Shown piece after piece: positions 7,654 to 14,734 of a stretch of DNA of 32,647 nucleotides. A program made the translations under genes and the position numbers. The first letter of the stretch is position 1; each line of letters begins with the position of its first letter. Source of the stretch: JAYSFC01 sp041913505. Lineage in GTDB: Bacteria; Pseudomonadota; Gammaproteobacteria; Burkholderiales; Burkholderiaceae_C. The DNA lies in the NCBI GenBank assembly GCA_041913505.1, contig JAYSFC010000030.1, positions 1 through 32,647 of the forward strand, read 5' to 3'. The notes under the pieces are model-generated. The model worked only from the letters and a program-made list of their open reading frames with translations, did no database searches and had not been told where the DNA came from.

Positions 7654-8499
7654 TCAATGCGCGTGGCCGTGCACCACCCCGCTCACGAGCATCACAAGGC
7701 CCATGCCCAGCAGCAGGAACACCACCTGCACCACGGTCTCGCGCGCGGACAGGCGCCGCTGCAGCTGCGGAATCAGATCCGCCAGCGCCACGTAAACGAA
7801 GCTGCTCGACGCCACGGCCAGGAAGTACGGCAGCCAGTCGTGCAGCTGCCCCACCAGAAAGTAGCCCGCCAGGCCGCCCAGCGCCGTCACGGCGCCGGCC
7901 AGCGACACCTTGATGAGGGCCATGCGGCGGCTCGCGCTCGCCTGGCGCAGCACCATGAGATCGCCCATGTGGTGCGGCACCTCGTGGGCCAGCACCGACA
8001 CGGCCGCCACCAGGCCCAGCCGCAGGTCGGCCACGAAGGCCGAGGCGATGAGCACGCCGTCCCCGAAGCAGTGCACGCTATCACCCGTGAGCACGGCCCA
8101 GCCCCCCGTGCGCGGGCCATGGTGGTGGTGGTCGTGCGCCCCGTGTTCATGGTCATGGTCATGGTCATGGTCATGGTCATGGTCATGGTCATGGTCATGG
8201 TCATGCCCGTGCTCATGGCCGTGGTGCCACAGCTCGGCCTTGTCGAGCAGGAAGAAGAAGATGACCCCCACGAGCAGCGTGGCGAAGAGGTCGTGCGCGT
8301 CGGCCGGGCCCTCGAACGCCTCAGGCAACAGGTGCATGAAGGCCGTGGCCAGCAGCGCTCCCGCCGCCAGGCTCAACAGGTGCTGCGGCCCCACCTGGCG
8401 CGAAGGCTCGCCCAGACCGGCCCGCATCAAGAAGGCGGCCACCCAGACGCTGCCGATGCCGGCAGCCAGGGTGGCCAGAAGAATTGCTATCAATGTCAT
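7654..8499 (-). CDS. ZIP-family metal transporter with a His-Asp repeat loop
   Basis: Inner-membrane importer of divalent metal, probably zinc, 281 residues. Hydrophobic helices cover most of the chain. The ZIP signature helices are visible: SVHCFGDGVLIASAF (helix 4) and VLAHEVPHHMGDLMVL (helix 5), whose His, Asp and Glu residues line the metal path. Between helices 3 and 4, at about residues 92-128, is a long cytoplasmic His-rich loop built from tandem His-Asp pairs and ending in HDHHHH; such loops bind metal in this family. The loop is coded by nine exact copies of a hexamer. The start codon and first codons lie within a dispersed repeat (see 8484-8527), and no good Shine-Dalgarno is seen. 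The next in-frame ATG is 24 codons downstream and would cut off the first helix, so 8499 is kept. Confidence 0.9.
   Translation of the reverse strand: MTLIAILLATLAAGIGSVWVAAFLMRAGLGEPSRQVGPQHLLSLAAGALLATAFMHLLPEAFEGPADAHDLFATLLVGVIFFFLLDKAELWHHGHEHGHDHDHDHDHDHDHDHDHDHEHGAHDHHHHGPRTGGWAVLTGDSVHCFGDGVLIASAFVADLRLGLVAAVSVLAHEVPHHMGDLMVLRQASASRRMALIKVSLAGAVTALGGLAGYFLVGQLHDWLPYFLAVASSSFVYVALADLIPQLQRRLSARETVVQVVFLLLGMGLVMLVSGVVHGHAH
8151..8204. repeat. Tandem hexamer GGTCAT, nine perfect copies
   Basis: Nine uninterrupted copies of GGTCAT on the plus strand encode the His-Asp pairs of the ZIP transporter loop on the minus strand. Because the unit is six bases, gain or loss of copies keeps the frame and only changes the number of metal-binding pairs. 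Slippage during replication is likely at such an array. Confidence 0.95.
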
Positions 8500-8527
8500 A
8501 GCTCAACGCGCTTATTCTGCAAGCACT
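8484..8527 (-). repeat. Dispersed repeat, copy A, covering the ZIP start codon
   Basis: Read on the minus strand, these 44 bases match the plus-strand sequence 28969-29012 without gaps at 24 positions, in blocks AGTGCTTG, ATA, AGCT, ATT and AGCAA at the same spacing. It resembles a family of short intergenic repeats I associate with Comamonadaceae genomes; that association is from memory. The copy contains the ATG and the first five codons of the ZIP gene. An adjoining 7-bp hairpin AAGCACT/AGTGCTT lies at 8521-8537. Confidence 0.5.
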
Positions 8528-8563
8528 TCCAGTGCTTTTAGTTCTTGTGGCACGGCCACCGCC

Positions 8564-8591
8564 AAAAAAAACGCCCCGACAGGCCGGGGCG
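8564..8591 (-). terminator. Intrinsic terminator of the dienelactone hydrolase gene
   Basis: On the minus strand a 7-bp GC stem CGCCCCG/CGGGGCG (8572-8578 and 8585-8591, 6-base loop) is followed by eight Us (8564-8571). It lies 22 bases past the stop of the minus-strand hydrolase gene. Confidence 0.85.
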
Positions 8592-8612
8592 GCGGTTGGA
8601 CACTTGCCCGCA

Positions 8613-9509
8613 TCAGGCCACGCCTTGGGCCTTGAACCACGCCAGCGTGCGCTTCCAGCCGTCCTCGGCGGGCTCCTTGCGGTAGCTGGCGCGGTAATCG
8701 GCCTGGAAGGCATGCGGCGCATCGGGATACACCACAAACTCGGAGGCCTTGGCGGCAGTGGAGCCACTCGCCAAGGCCGCTTTCATCTTATCAACCGTGT
8801 CAAGGGGGATGCCGGTATCGGCCCCGCCATACAGGCCGAGCACGGGCGCCCTGAGGATGGGCGCCACGTCCACGGGGTGCTTGGGCGTCATCTCGCTGGC
8901 CTGCCCCACGAGGCGACCATACCAGGCCACGCCGGCCTTCACAGGGCCATGCGCCGCATACAGCCAGGTGATGCGTCCACCCCAGCAAAAGCCCGTGATG
9001 CCCAGGCGCGCCAGGTCTCCGCCATGGGCGCCCGCCCACTGCACGGCGCCGTCCAGATCCGCCAGCACCTGGGCATCGGGCACCTTGGAGACGACCTCGG
9101 CCATGAGCCTGGCGATCTCGCCGTAGGCGGCCGGATCGCCCTGGCGCGCATACAGCTGGGGCGCGATGGCGAAGTAGCCCGCGCGCGCGAAGCGGCGGCA
9201 CACGTCGGCGATGTACTCGTGCACGCCAAAGATTTCCTGGACGACCAGCACCACGGGCAGCCCCGTCTTGCCCGCCGGCGCCGCGCGGTAGGCCGGCACC
9301 TGGAAGCCGCCCACCGGGTAGTGCACCTCGCCCGCCGTCAGCCCGTCGGCAGGGGTCTTGATGGCCGTCTGCGCCATCAGGGGCGCGGCCGCGGCGGCGT
9401 ATCCCAGCCCCATCGCCGCCTGCAGCGCGGTGCGGCGCGTGGCGCCCCCTCCATCGGCGCGGCCGGGCAGCAGGGCTTGGAATTCAGACCGAAGATCGTC
9501 GTGCAGCAT
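8613..9509 (-). CDS. Tat-exported dienelactone hydrolase family protein
   Basis: Alpha/beta hydrolase of 298 residues, predicted periplasmic. AGGAG lies eight bases before the ATG at 9509. A short N-terminal extension leads to a twin-arginine motif (ATRRTALQAAMG, Arg25-Arg26), an alanine-rich hydrophobic stretch and a cleavage site near LMA-QT. The catalytic triad of the dienelactone hydrolase family is complete: Cys175 in GFCWGGR, Asp231 in YGGADTGIP, and His266 in APHAF. The conserved QEIFG segment near residue 93 is also present. The natural substrate is not clear; the family hydrolyses lactones and esters. It diverges from the DUF1800 gene and is followed by its own terminator, so it is probably monocistronic. 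Confidence 0.9.
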   Translation of the reverse strand: MLHDDLRSEFQALLPGRADGGGATRRTALQAAMGLGYAAAAAPLMAQTAIKTPADGLTAGEVHYPVGGFQVPAYRAAPAGKTGLPVVLVVQEIFGVHEYIADVCRRFARAGYFAIAPQLYARQGDPAAYGEIARLMAEVVSKVPDAQVLADLDGAVQWAGAHGGDLARLGITGFCWGGRITWLYAAHGPVKAGVAWYGRLVGQASEMTPKHPVDVAPILRAPVLGLYGGADTGIPLDTVDKMKAALASGSTAAKASEFVVYPDAPHAFQADYRASYRKEPAEDGWKRTLAWFKAQGVA

Positions 9510-9622
9510 GCAGGGCTCCTAAAAAAGGGGCGCGGGGGGTTGGCAAGCGCCCGTCGCGCGGCGGGCACCCGGTCAACGCCGGCAGGCGCTGGGCCATTGA
9601 GTGGAAACGATCTTAGCGGCCC

Positions 9623-9638
9623 CTGCGGGAACCCGCAG
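9623..9638. promoter_or_regulatory. 16-bp palindrome between divergent genes
   Basis: CTGCGGG and CCCGCAG (9623-9629 and 9632-9638) are separated by AA and form a perfect palindrome in the 176-bp gap between the hydrolase and DUF1800 genes. It may be an operator. No matching second copy was found in the window. Confidence 0.35.
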
Positions 9639-9685
9639 CGCGCCACCGTATCCACCCGGTTCATCCGCACACCCGGAGGCCTGCC

Positions 9686-11314
9686 GTGCACCCACGAACG
9701 CCCGTTCCCACCGCCACCCGCCGCGGCGCCCTGTTCGCCTCGCTGGGCGTGGTCGCCTTGCTCGCCGCCTGTGCGAACACCCCATCCAGCCCTCCCGACG
9801 CTGCCGCCCAGGCCCGGCGGCACGCGCGGGACGAGCTCCAGGCCCATCTGCCCGCCCGCCCTCTGGATGCCGCCGCACGCCAGCGCTGGCTGGACCGTGT
9901 GACCTGGGGCGCCAGCGCCGACAGCCAGGCGCAGCTTCAGCAGCAGGGCCTGCCCGCCTGGCTGGCCGGGCAGCTGTACCCGCACCCGGCCCCTTTGCCG
10001 GCATTGGCGCAAGGCCAGATCGATGCGCTGCGCATCTCGCGCGAGCCCTTCACGCCGCTGATGCTCTCGCTAGAAGCCCAGCGGCAGGCCGCCGACGCCC
10101 AGCCCGGCGACGAAGCCAAGCGCGCCGCGCGCCAGGCCTACCAGCAGGAGCTGAACCGCCTGGCGCGCGAGGCGCAGCAGCGCTTCGTGCTGCGCGCGCT
10201 GTATTCGCCCAACCAGCTGCAGGAGCAGATGACCTGGTTCTGGATGAACCACTTCAACGTGAACCTGCGCAAGGCCAACCTGCGCGCCATGCTGGCCGAT
10301 TACGAAGACCAGGCCATCCGCCCCCATGCGCTCGGGCGCTTTCGCGACCTGCTGGGTGCCAACCTGCGCCACCCGGCCATGCTGCGCTACCTGGACAACG
10401 CCCAGAACGCCTCGGCGCGCATCAACGAAAACTATGCGCGCGAGCTCATGGAGCTGCACACCCTGGGCGTAGGCAGCGGCTACACCCAGGCCGACGTGCA
10501 GGAGCTCGCGCGCGTGCTCACGGGCGTGGGCATCAGCCTGAAGCCACTCGAGGCCCCCCCGCCACGCCTGCGCCCGCAGCTGCAGGCCGATTACCGGCGC
10601 GACGGCCTGTTCGAATTCAACCCCGCGCGGCATGACTACGGCGCCAAGACCCTGCTGGGCCAGCCCCTGCGCCAGCGCGGCATGGCCGAGGTGGATGAGG
10701 CGCTCGACCGGCTCGCACGCGCGCCCGCCACGGCGCACTTCATCGCCCACAAGCTGGCCGTTTACTTCGTGGCCGACGAGCCGCCGCCCGCGCTCGTCAC
10801 GCGCATGGCCGAGCGCTTTGCGCGCAGCGACGGCGACATCGCCGCCACGCTGGCCACGCTGTTTGCCTCGCCTGAGTTCGCGGCCTCGCTGGGCCACAAG
10901 TTCCGCGACCCCGTGCACTACGCGCTCGCCAGCGTGCGCCTGGCCTATGGCGGCCGCGTGGTGGGCAACCCCGAGCCGCTGCTGGGCTGGATCCACCGCA
11001 TGGGCCAGCCGCTGTACGGCCACGAGACGCCCGACGGCTACCCGCTCACGCAATCGGGCTGGGCCAGCGCCGGCCAGATGACCACGCGCTTCGAGATCGC
11101 GCGCGCCCTGGGCGCCAGTGGCGCGGTCCTGTTCCGCACCGTGCCCGGCGCGCCGCTCGAGCATCCCCCCTACCCGCCGCTGCAAACGTCGCCCGTGGTG
11201 CAGGCCTGGCTGCCGTCGCTGGGCGCAAACACCCGCACGGCGCTGGCCCAGGCCAGGAACCCGCAGGACTGGAACACCTACCTGCTCGCCTCCCCCGAAA
11301 TGATGCTGCGCTGA
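9686..11314 (+). CDS. DUF1800 family protein, predicted Tat lipoprotein
   Basis: Protein of 542 residues and unknown function. The start is a GTG at 9686 with GGAGG upstream. The N-terminus has a twin-arginine motif (TATRRGALFASLG), a hydrophobic core and a lipobox LAAC near residue 29, so it is probably anchored in the envelope. The DUF1800 body is visible: LDRVTWGASADSQAQL, the central QMTWFWMNHFNVNLRKANLRAMLADYE, then NARELMELHTLGVGSGYTQ-like residues and the KTLLGQPL block. It ends in LLASPEMMLR, typical of the family. DUF1800 genes are very often followed by a DUF1501 gene, as here 75 bases downstream, so the two products probably act together. No enzymatic activity can be claimed. Confidence 0.88.
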   Translation: MHPRTPVPTATRRGALFASLGVVALLAACANTPSSPPDAAAQARRHARDELQAHLPARPLDAAARQRWLDRVTWGASADSQAQLQQQGLPAWLAGQLYPHPAPLPALAQGQIDALRISREPFTPLMLSLEAQRQAADAQPGDEAKRAARQAYQQELNRLAREAQQRFVLRALYSPNQLQEQMTWFWMNHFNVNLRKANLRAMLADYEDQAIRPHALGRFRDLLGANLRHPAMLRYLDNAQNASARINENYARELMELHTLGVGSGYTQADVQELARVLTGVGISLKPLEAPPPRLRPQLQADYRRDGLFEFNPARHDYGAKTLLGQPLRQRGMAEVDEALDRLARAPATAHFIAHKLAVYFVADEPPPALVTRMAERFARSDGDIAATLATLFASPEFAASLGHKFRDPVHYALASVRLAYGGRVVGNPEPLLGWIHRMGQPLYGHETPDGYPLTQSGWASAGQMTTRFEIARALGASGAVLFRTVPGAPLEHPPYPPLQTSPVVQAWLPSLGANTRTALAQARNPQDWNTYLLASPEMMLR

Positions 11315-11389
11315 TTGCTTCGAATTCAATAGCAAGCAACGGCCACTCCACAAGCACATCGACCTCTTTTCCTCTCAAAGGAGTGCTCC

Positions 11390-12613
11390 ATGCACCGCCG
11401 ACAGCTGCTCCAAACCCTCGCCGCAAGCTCCCTCGCCGGCCTGGCCGGCACCCGCGCCTGGGCCACCCCGGCGCAGGGCAACGCCCGGCTGCTGCTCGTA
11501 TTCCTGCGCGGCGCCTACGACTGCGCGAGCCTGCTCGTGCCCACGGCGCGCGAGGCCCGCGACTTCTACACCGGCAGCCGCCCGCGCATCGCCATCGGGG
11601 CGCCCGGCGAGACCGGCGGCGCGCTGCCGCTCGACGCCGCCTGGGGCCTGCACCCCGCGGTGGCCGATTCGCTGCTGCCGCTGTACGAGCGCAAGCAACT
11701 CACCTTCGTGCCGTTCGCGGGCATCAACGACCTGTCGCGCAGCCATTTCGAGACACAGGACGCCATCGAGCTCGGCCAGGCGCAGGACGCGCGGCGCGAC
11801 TTCGGCTCGGGCTTCCTGAACCGGCTCGCGGCCGTGCTCGGCGCAGGGCCGCTCACGGCCGTCTCGCCCATGGCCTTCACCGACCAGTTGCCCATCGCGC
11901 TGCGCGGCTCGGCGCCCGCGGCCAACATGTCGCTGGCCGCCGTGGGCCGCCCCGGCGTGACGGCCGAGCACAGCCGCATGATCGCGTCCATGTACCAGGG
12001 CACACCCCTCGCGCAGACCGTGGCCGAGGGCTTTGGCGTGCGCGACGAGGTGCTGCGCAGCCTGCAGGCCGAGATGCAGGCCGCCAGCCGCAACGCGATC
12101 GGCACGCAGGGCTTCGAGCGCGTGGCCCGCCGCATGGCGCGGCTCATGCGCGAGCGCTTCGACCTCGGCTTCATCGACGTGGGCGGCTGGGACACGCACG
12201 TGGGCCAGGGCGGCGCCACCGGCTACCTCGCCACGCGCCTGGGCGAGCTGGGCCGGGGGCTGGCCGGCTTTGCCGAGGAGATGGGCGAAGACACCTGGCG
12301 CGACACGGTGGTCGTCGTCGTCAGCGAGTTCGGCCGCACCTTCCGCGAGAACGGCAACCAGGGCACGGACCACGGCCACGGCACCGTCTACTGGGTGCTG
12401 GGCGGAGGCCTCGCCGCCCAGGCCGGCGGGCGCGTGCTGGGCGAGCAGGTGGCGCTGTCGCAGCGCACGCTGTTCCAGAACCGCGACTACCCCGTGCTCA
12501 ACGAATACCGCGCCGTGCTCGGCGGCCTGTTTGCGCGGCTGTACGGCCTGTCGCCCTCGCAGCTGGGGCAGGTGTTCGCGGGCGTGCAGCCCACCGACCT
12601 GGGATTGGTGTAA
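11390..12613 (+). CDS. DUF1501 family protein, Tat-exported
   Basis: Protein of 407 residues in the DUF1501 family, a distant relative of the alkaline phosphatase / sulfatase fold. The ATG at 11390 has AAGGAG upstream. The N-terminus MHRRQLLQTLAASSLAG is a short twin-arginine signal with a cleavage site near AWA-TP. Family marks are LLLVFLRGAYDCASLLVP near the start, the FIDVGGWDTHVGQ block, and VVVVSEFGRTFRENGNQGTDHGHG near the end, where Asp and His residues cluster as in metal-dependent hydrolases. It forms a two-gene unit with the DUF1800 gene. Function unknown; a role in handling an extracellular polymer or in envelope organisation is only a guess. Confidence 0.9.
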   Translation: MHRRQLLQTLAASSLAGLAGTRAWATPAQGNARLLLVFLRGAYDCASLLVPTAREARDFYTGSRPRIAIGAPGETGGALPLDAAWGLHPAVADSLLPLYERKQLTFVPFAGINDLSRSHFETQDAIELGQAQDARRDFGSGFLNRLAAVLGAGPLTAVSPMAFTDQLPIALRGSAPAANMSLAAVGRPGVTAEHSRMIASMYQGTPLAQTVAEGFGVRDEVLRSLQAEMQAASRNAIGTQGFERVARRMARLMRERFDLGFIDVGGWDTHVGQGGATGYLATRLGELGRGLAGFAEEMGEDTWRDTVVVVVSEFGRTFRENGNQGTDHGHGTVYWVLGGGLAAQAGGRVLGEQVALSQRTLFQNRDYPVLNEYRAVLGGLFARLYGLSPSQLGQVFAGVQPTDLGLV

Positions 12614-12618
12614 TCGTT

Positions 12619-12656
12619 TATTTCTGTATTGACAGAAATTACTGACAACCTACACT
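12619..12656 (+). promoter_or_regulatory. Operator 1 and promoter of the GbsR-type regulator gene
   Basis: An inverted repeat with half-sites TATTTCTGT (12619-12627) and ACAGAAATT (12632-12640) and a 4-base spacer overlaps a promoter: -35 TTGACA (12629-12634) and -10 TACACT (12651-12656), 16 bases apart. Transcription should start at about 12663, the A of the ATG, which implies a leaderless mRNA. A protein bound to the repeat would cover the -35, consistent with repression by the gene's own product. A second site of the same form lies at 13236-13257. Confidence 0.7.
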
Positions 12657-12662
12657 GGCGGC

Positions 12663-13211
12663 ATGCAACTGAGTCCAATCGCCGAACGTTTCGTGGTCCA
12701 CTGGGGAGAGATGGGCAGCAGCTGGGGCGTGAACCGCACCGTGGCCCAGATCCATGCCCTGCTTTTCTTCCACGGCCGCCCGCTGCATGCCGAGGAACTG
12801 GCCGACACGCTGGGCGTGGCCCGCTCCAACGTGAGCACCAGCCTCAAGGAGCTGATCAACTGGCAGCTCATCCGCACCACCCATGTGCTGGGCGACCGGC
12901 GCGACTACTTCGAAACCTCGTCCGACGTGTGGGAGCTGTTTCGCACCGTGGTGCGCGAGCGCAAGCTGCGCGAATTCGACCCCACCACACGCATGCTGAG
13001 CGAGCTCGTGGCCCAGCCTGGCTTCGGGGCCGAAACGCCCGACGCCCAGGACCGCGTGCGCGAGACCCTCAAGCTCATGGATGCGCTGGGCTCCTGGGCC
13101 GACGAGATGCTGCGCCTGTCGCCCTCCACGCTGGAGAAGGTGCTGCGCCTGGGCGCGAGCGTGCAGCGTTTCGTGCGCTCCGACAACGGCCGCAACGAGG
13201 TGGCGCCCTGA
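12663..13211 (+). CDS. GbsR/MarR-type transcription regulator
   Basis: DNA-binding regulator of 182 residues. The N-terminal half is a winged helix-turn-helix: TVAQIHALLFFHGRPLHAEELADTL leads into the recognition helix region VARSNVSTSLKELINWQLI and the wing THVLGDRRDYFET. The opening SPIAERFVVHWGEMGSSWGVNRT matches the GbsR subfamily. The C-terminal helices probably mediate dimerisation. There is no Shine-Dalgarno; the -10 element ends six bases before the ATG, so the mRNA is probably leaderless. Matching inverted repeats overlap its own promoter and lie before the next gene, suggesting it represses itself and controls the DCC / SDR / DUF2269 operon. The inducing signal is unknown. Confidence 0.88.
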   Translation: MQLSPIAERFVVHWGEMGSSWGVNRTVAQIHALLFFHGRPLHAEELADTLGVARSNVSTSLKELINWQLIRTTHVLGDRRDYFETSSDVWELFRTVVRERKLREFDPTTRMLSELVAQPGFGAETPDAQDRVRETLKLMDALGSWADEMLRLSPSTLEKVLRLGASVQRFVRSDNGRNEVAP

Positions 13212-13228
13212 GGGGAATCCCTTTTTTT
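13211..13228 (+). terminator. Weak terminator-like element
   Basis: Right at the stop of the regulator gene a short stem AGGG/CCCT is followed by seven Ts. The stem is small, so termination would be partial. It may separate regulator transcription from the following operon, which has its own operator. Confidence 0.35.
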
Positions 13229-13235
13229 GCCCTTG

Positions 13236-13257
13236 AATTTCTGTTTTTTCTGAAATT
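13236..13257 (+). promoter_or_regulatory. Operator 2 upstream of the DCC / SDR operon
   Basis: Half-sites AATTTCTGT (13236-13244) and TCTGAAATT (13249-13257) are separated by 4 bases, the same 9-4-9 layout as the site at 12619-12640, and both are followed by ACT. A weak promoter TTGAAT (13233-13238) with TTACTT (13256-13261) overlaps it. It is the probable site through which the GbsR-type regulator controls the downstream genes. Confidence 0.6.
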
Positions 13258-13275
13258 ACTTCAACGGAGAAAATC

Positions 13276-13740
13276 ATGAATCCTGCACCGGCCTGCTACC
13301 CGCTCACGATCTACTACGAATCGGCCTGCCCCCTGTGCCGCGCCGAGATGACCAACCTGATGCTGCGCAACCATGCGGGGCTGTTGCGGTTCGAAGATGT
13401 ATCGGCACCGGGCTTCACGAGCCCCCTGCCCGGCGTTGCGCTGGCCGACCTGCTCACGCTGATCCACGCACGGCGCGCCGACGGCTCCGTAGTGCGCGGC
13501 GTGGAAGTGTTCCGCCTGGCCTACCAGGCCGTGGGCCTCCCCGGCGTGGCACGCGCGCTGCGGCTGCCGGGGTTGCGCGCCATGGCAGAGCGTGCCTACC
13601 CGGTGCTCGCGCGCAACCGCCACCGCATCCCGCGCCGGCTTGTGGGCTGGCTGTTCGAGACCGCGGCCCGGCGCGCTGCCGAACGCAGCGCGCGCACCGC
13701 ACGCTGCACGCCCGACGGGGAATGCCGCCTGCCCCGCTAA
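13276..13740 (+). CDS. DCC-family (DUF393) thioredoxin-like protein
   Basis: Small protein of 154 residues with the family opening LTIYYESACPLCRAEM. The CxxC pair (Cys20 and Cys23) matches the DCC motif, although the usual Asp three residues before the first Cys is replaced by Glu. Other family marks are LRFEDVSAPGF and the RADGSVVRGVEVFRLAY segment. No signal peptide is seen, so it should be cytoplasmic. Family members are thought to be thiol-disulfide oxidoreductases, but activity is rarely tested. ACGGAG lies upstream of the ATG at 13276. It is the first gene of an operon with the SDR and DUF2269 genes, apparently under the GbsR-type regulator. Confidence 0.87.
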   Translation: MNPAPACYPLTIYYESACPLCRAEMTNLMLRNHAGLLRFEDVSAPGFTSPLPGVALADLLTLIHARRADGSVVRGVEVFRLAYQAVGLPGVARALRLPGLRAMAERAYPVLARNRHRIPRRLVGWLFETAARRAAERSARTARCTPDGECRLPR

Positions 13741-13777
13741 CGTATTTCCTGCAGCCCATCGTCCAAGGAGGTTCCCC

Positions 13778-14644
13778 ATGCGCATCCTCGTCTGCGGAGG
13801 CACCGGCTTCATCGGCCGCCATATAGTCCAGGCCTTGCGGGCCGCGGGCCACGAGCCCGTGCTGCGCAGCCGCCACACCACGCCCGCGCTCAACTACGTG
13901 CAGGCCACCGATGCCGGTGCATGGCGCGCGCACCTCGAAGGCATCGACGCCGCCGTCAATGCCGTCGGCGTGCTGCGCGACAGCGCCACACGCCCCATGG
14001 CAGCCGTGCACGACGCCGCACCGCGCGCGCTGTTCGACGCCTGCGCCGAGGCTGGCGTGCGCCGCGTGGTCCAGATCTCGGCCCTGGGCATCGAGGGCAA
14101 TCCCACATGCTACGCGAGCACCAAGCACGCGGCCGACGCGCACCTGCTCGCGCTCACGGAGGCTGGCCGGCTCGATGGCACGGTGGTGCGGCCCAGCATG
14201 GTGTTTGGCGCGGGGGGCAACAGCAGCCAGCTGTTCCTGACGCTCGCGCGCCTGCCCGTGCTGCTGCTGCCGCGCCCCGTGCAGCGCGCCCGCGTGCAGC
14301 CCGTGGCTGTGCGTGATCTCGCCGAGGCCGTGGCCCGGCTTGTGCAGGAGGGCGCCCACCCAGGCATTGTCGAGTTGGGTGGCCCGCGCGCCCTGCCACT
14401 GAGTGAACTGATCGCATCGCTGCGCGCGCAGCAGGGCCATAGGCCAGCCCGTGTGGGCACGCTGCCCGACTGGGCCACGCAAGCCAGCGCCCGCGCCGGC
14501 GACTGGGTGCCGGCATCGCCCTGGTGCCGCGAAACCCTGGCCCTGCTCGGCACCGACAACGTGACCGACCCGCGCACGCTGGCCGCACTGCTTGGCCGCC
14601 CGGGCGTGTCGCCCGAGCAGCTTGTGGCCACGCTGCATGCCTGA
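13778..14644 (+). CDS. Atypical SDR / NAD(P)-binding epimerase-like protein
   Basis: Cytoplasmic oxidoreductase-like protein of 288 residues. The N-terminal MRILVCGGTGFIGRHIVQAL contains the GxxGxxG nucleotide-binding motif of extended and atypical short-chain dehydrogenases. The region GVRRVVQISALGIEGNPTCYASTKHAAD carries Ser, Tyr and Lys at the spacing of the SDR active site (YASTK). VVRPSMVFGAGG and DLAEAVARLV are further family marks. The ATG at 13778 follows AAGGAGG; an open frame runs further upstream but overlaps the DCC gene. It ends ten bases before a possible 26-codon ORF. Genes of this type are often near membrane proteins of quinone or respiratory function, but no substrate can be assigned. 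Confidence 0.88.
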   Translation: MRILVCGGTGFIGRHIVQALRAAGHEPVLRSRHTTPALNYVQATDAGAWRAHLEGIDAAVNAVGVLRDSATRPMAAVHDAAPRALFDACAEAGVRRVVQISALGIEGNPTCYASTKHAADAHLLALTEAGRLDGTVVRPSMVFGAGGNSSQLFLTLARLPVLLLPRPVQRARVQPVAVRDLAEAVARLVQEGAHPGIVELGGPRALPLSELIASLRAQQGHRPARVGTLPDWATQASARAGDWVPASPWCRETLALLGTDNVTDPRTLAALLGRPGVSPEQLVATLHA

Positions 14645-14653
14645 AAGCCCCGC

Positions 14654-14734
14654 ATGGCCCGCCACCCACCGTCTCCCGGCACCCGCTGGCTGCGGGCCAG
14701 CCTCGTCGCGCTCCTGCTCACGGCCCCGCGATGA
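14654..14734 (+). CDS. Possible 26-residue membrane-type mini-protein
   Basis: A short open frame starts at ATG 14654, ten bases after the SDR stop. It encodes 26 residues with a basic N-terminal half and a hydrophobic end (RASLVALLLTAP). Its TGA overlaps the ATG of the DUF2269 gene as ATGA, a layout typical of translational coupling. There is no strong Shine-Dalgarno. It could be a coupling leader peptide, a small membrane protein, or chance. Confidence 0.3.
   Translation: MARHPPSPGTRWLRASLVALLLTAPR

Noticed and set aside
7887..8216. An open frame encoding a long Met-Thr repeat on the minus strand, and a Met-Val repeat frame on the plus strand
   Set aside because: Both are out-of-frame readings of the GGTCAT hexamer array inside the ZIP transporter gene, whose own frame has clear ZIP signatures.
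11315..11339. TTGCTT/AAGCAA inverted repeat around GAATTC after the DUF1800 gene, considered as a third copy of the dispersed repeat or a terminator
   Set aside because: Only a 6-bp stem with a 13-base loop and no U-run; the match to the other two repeat copies is too short to claim.
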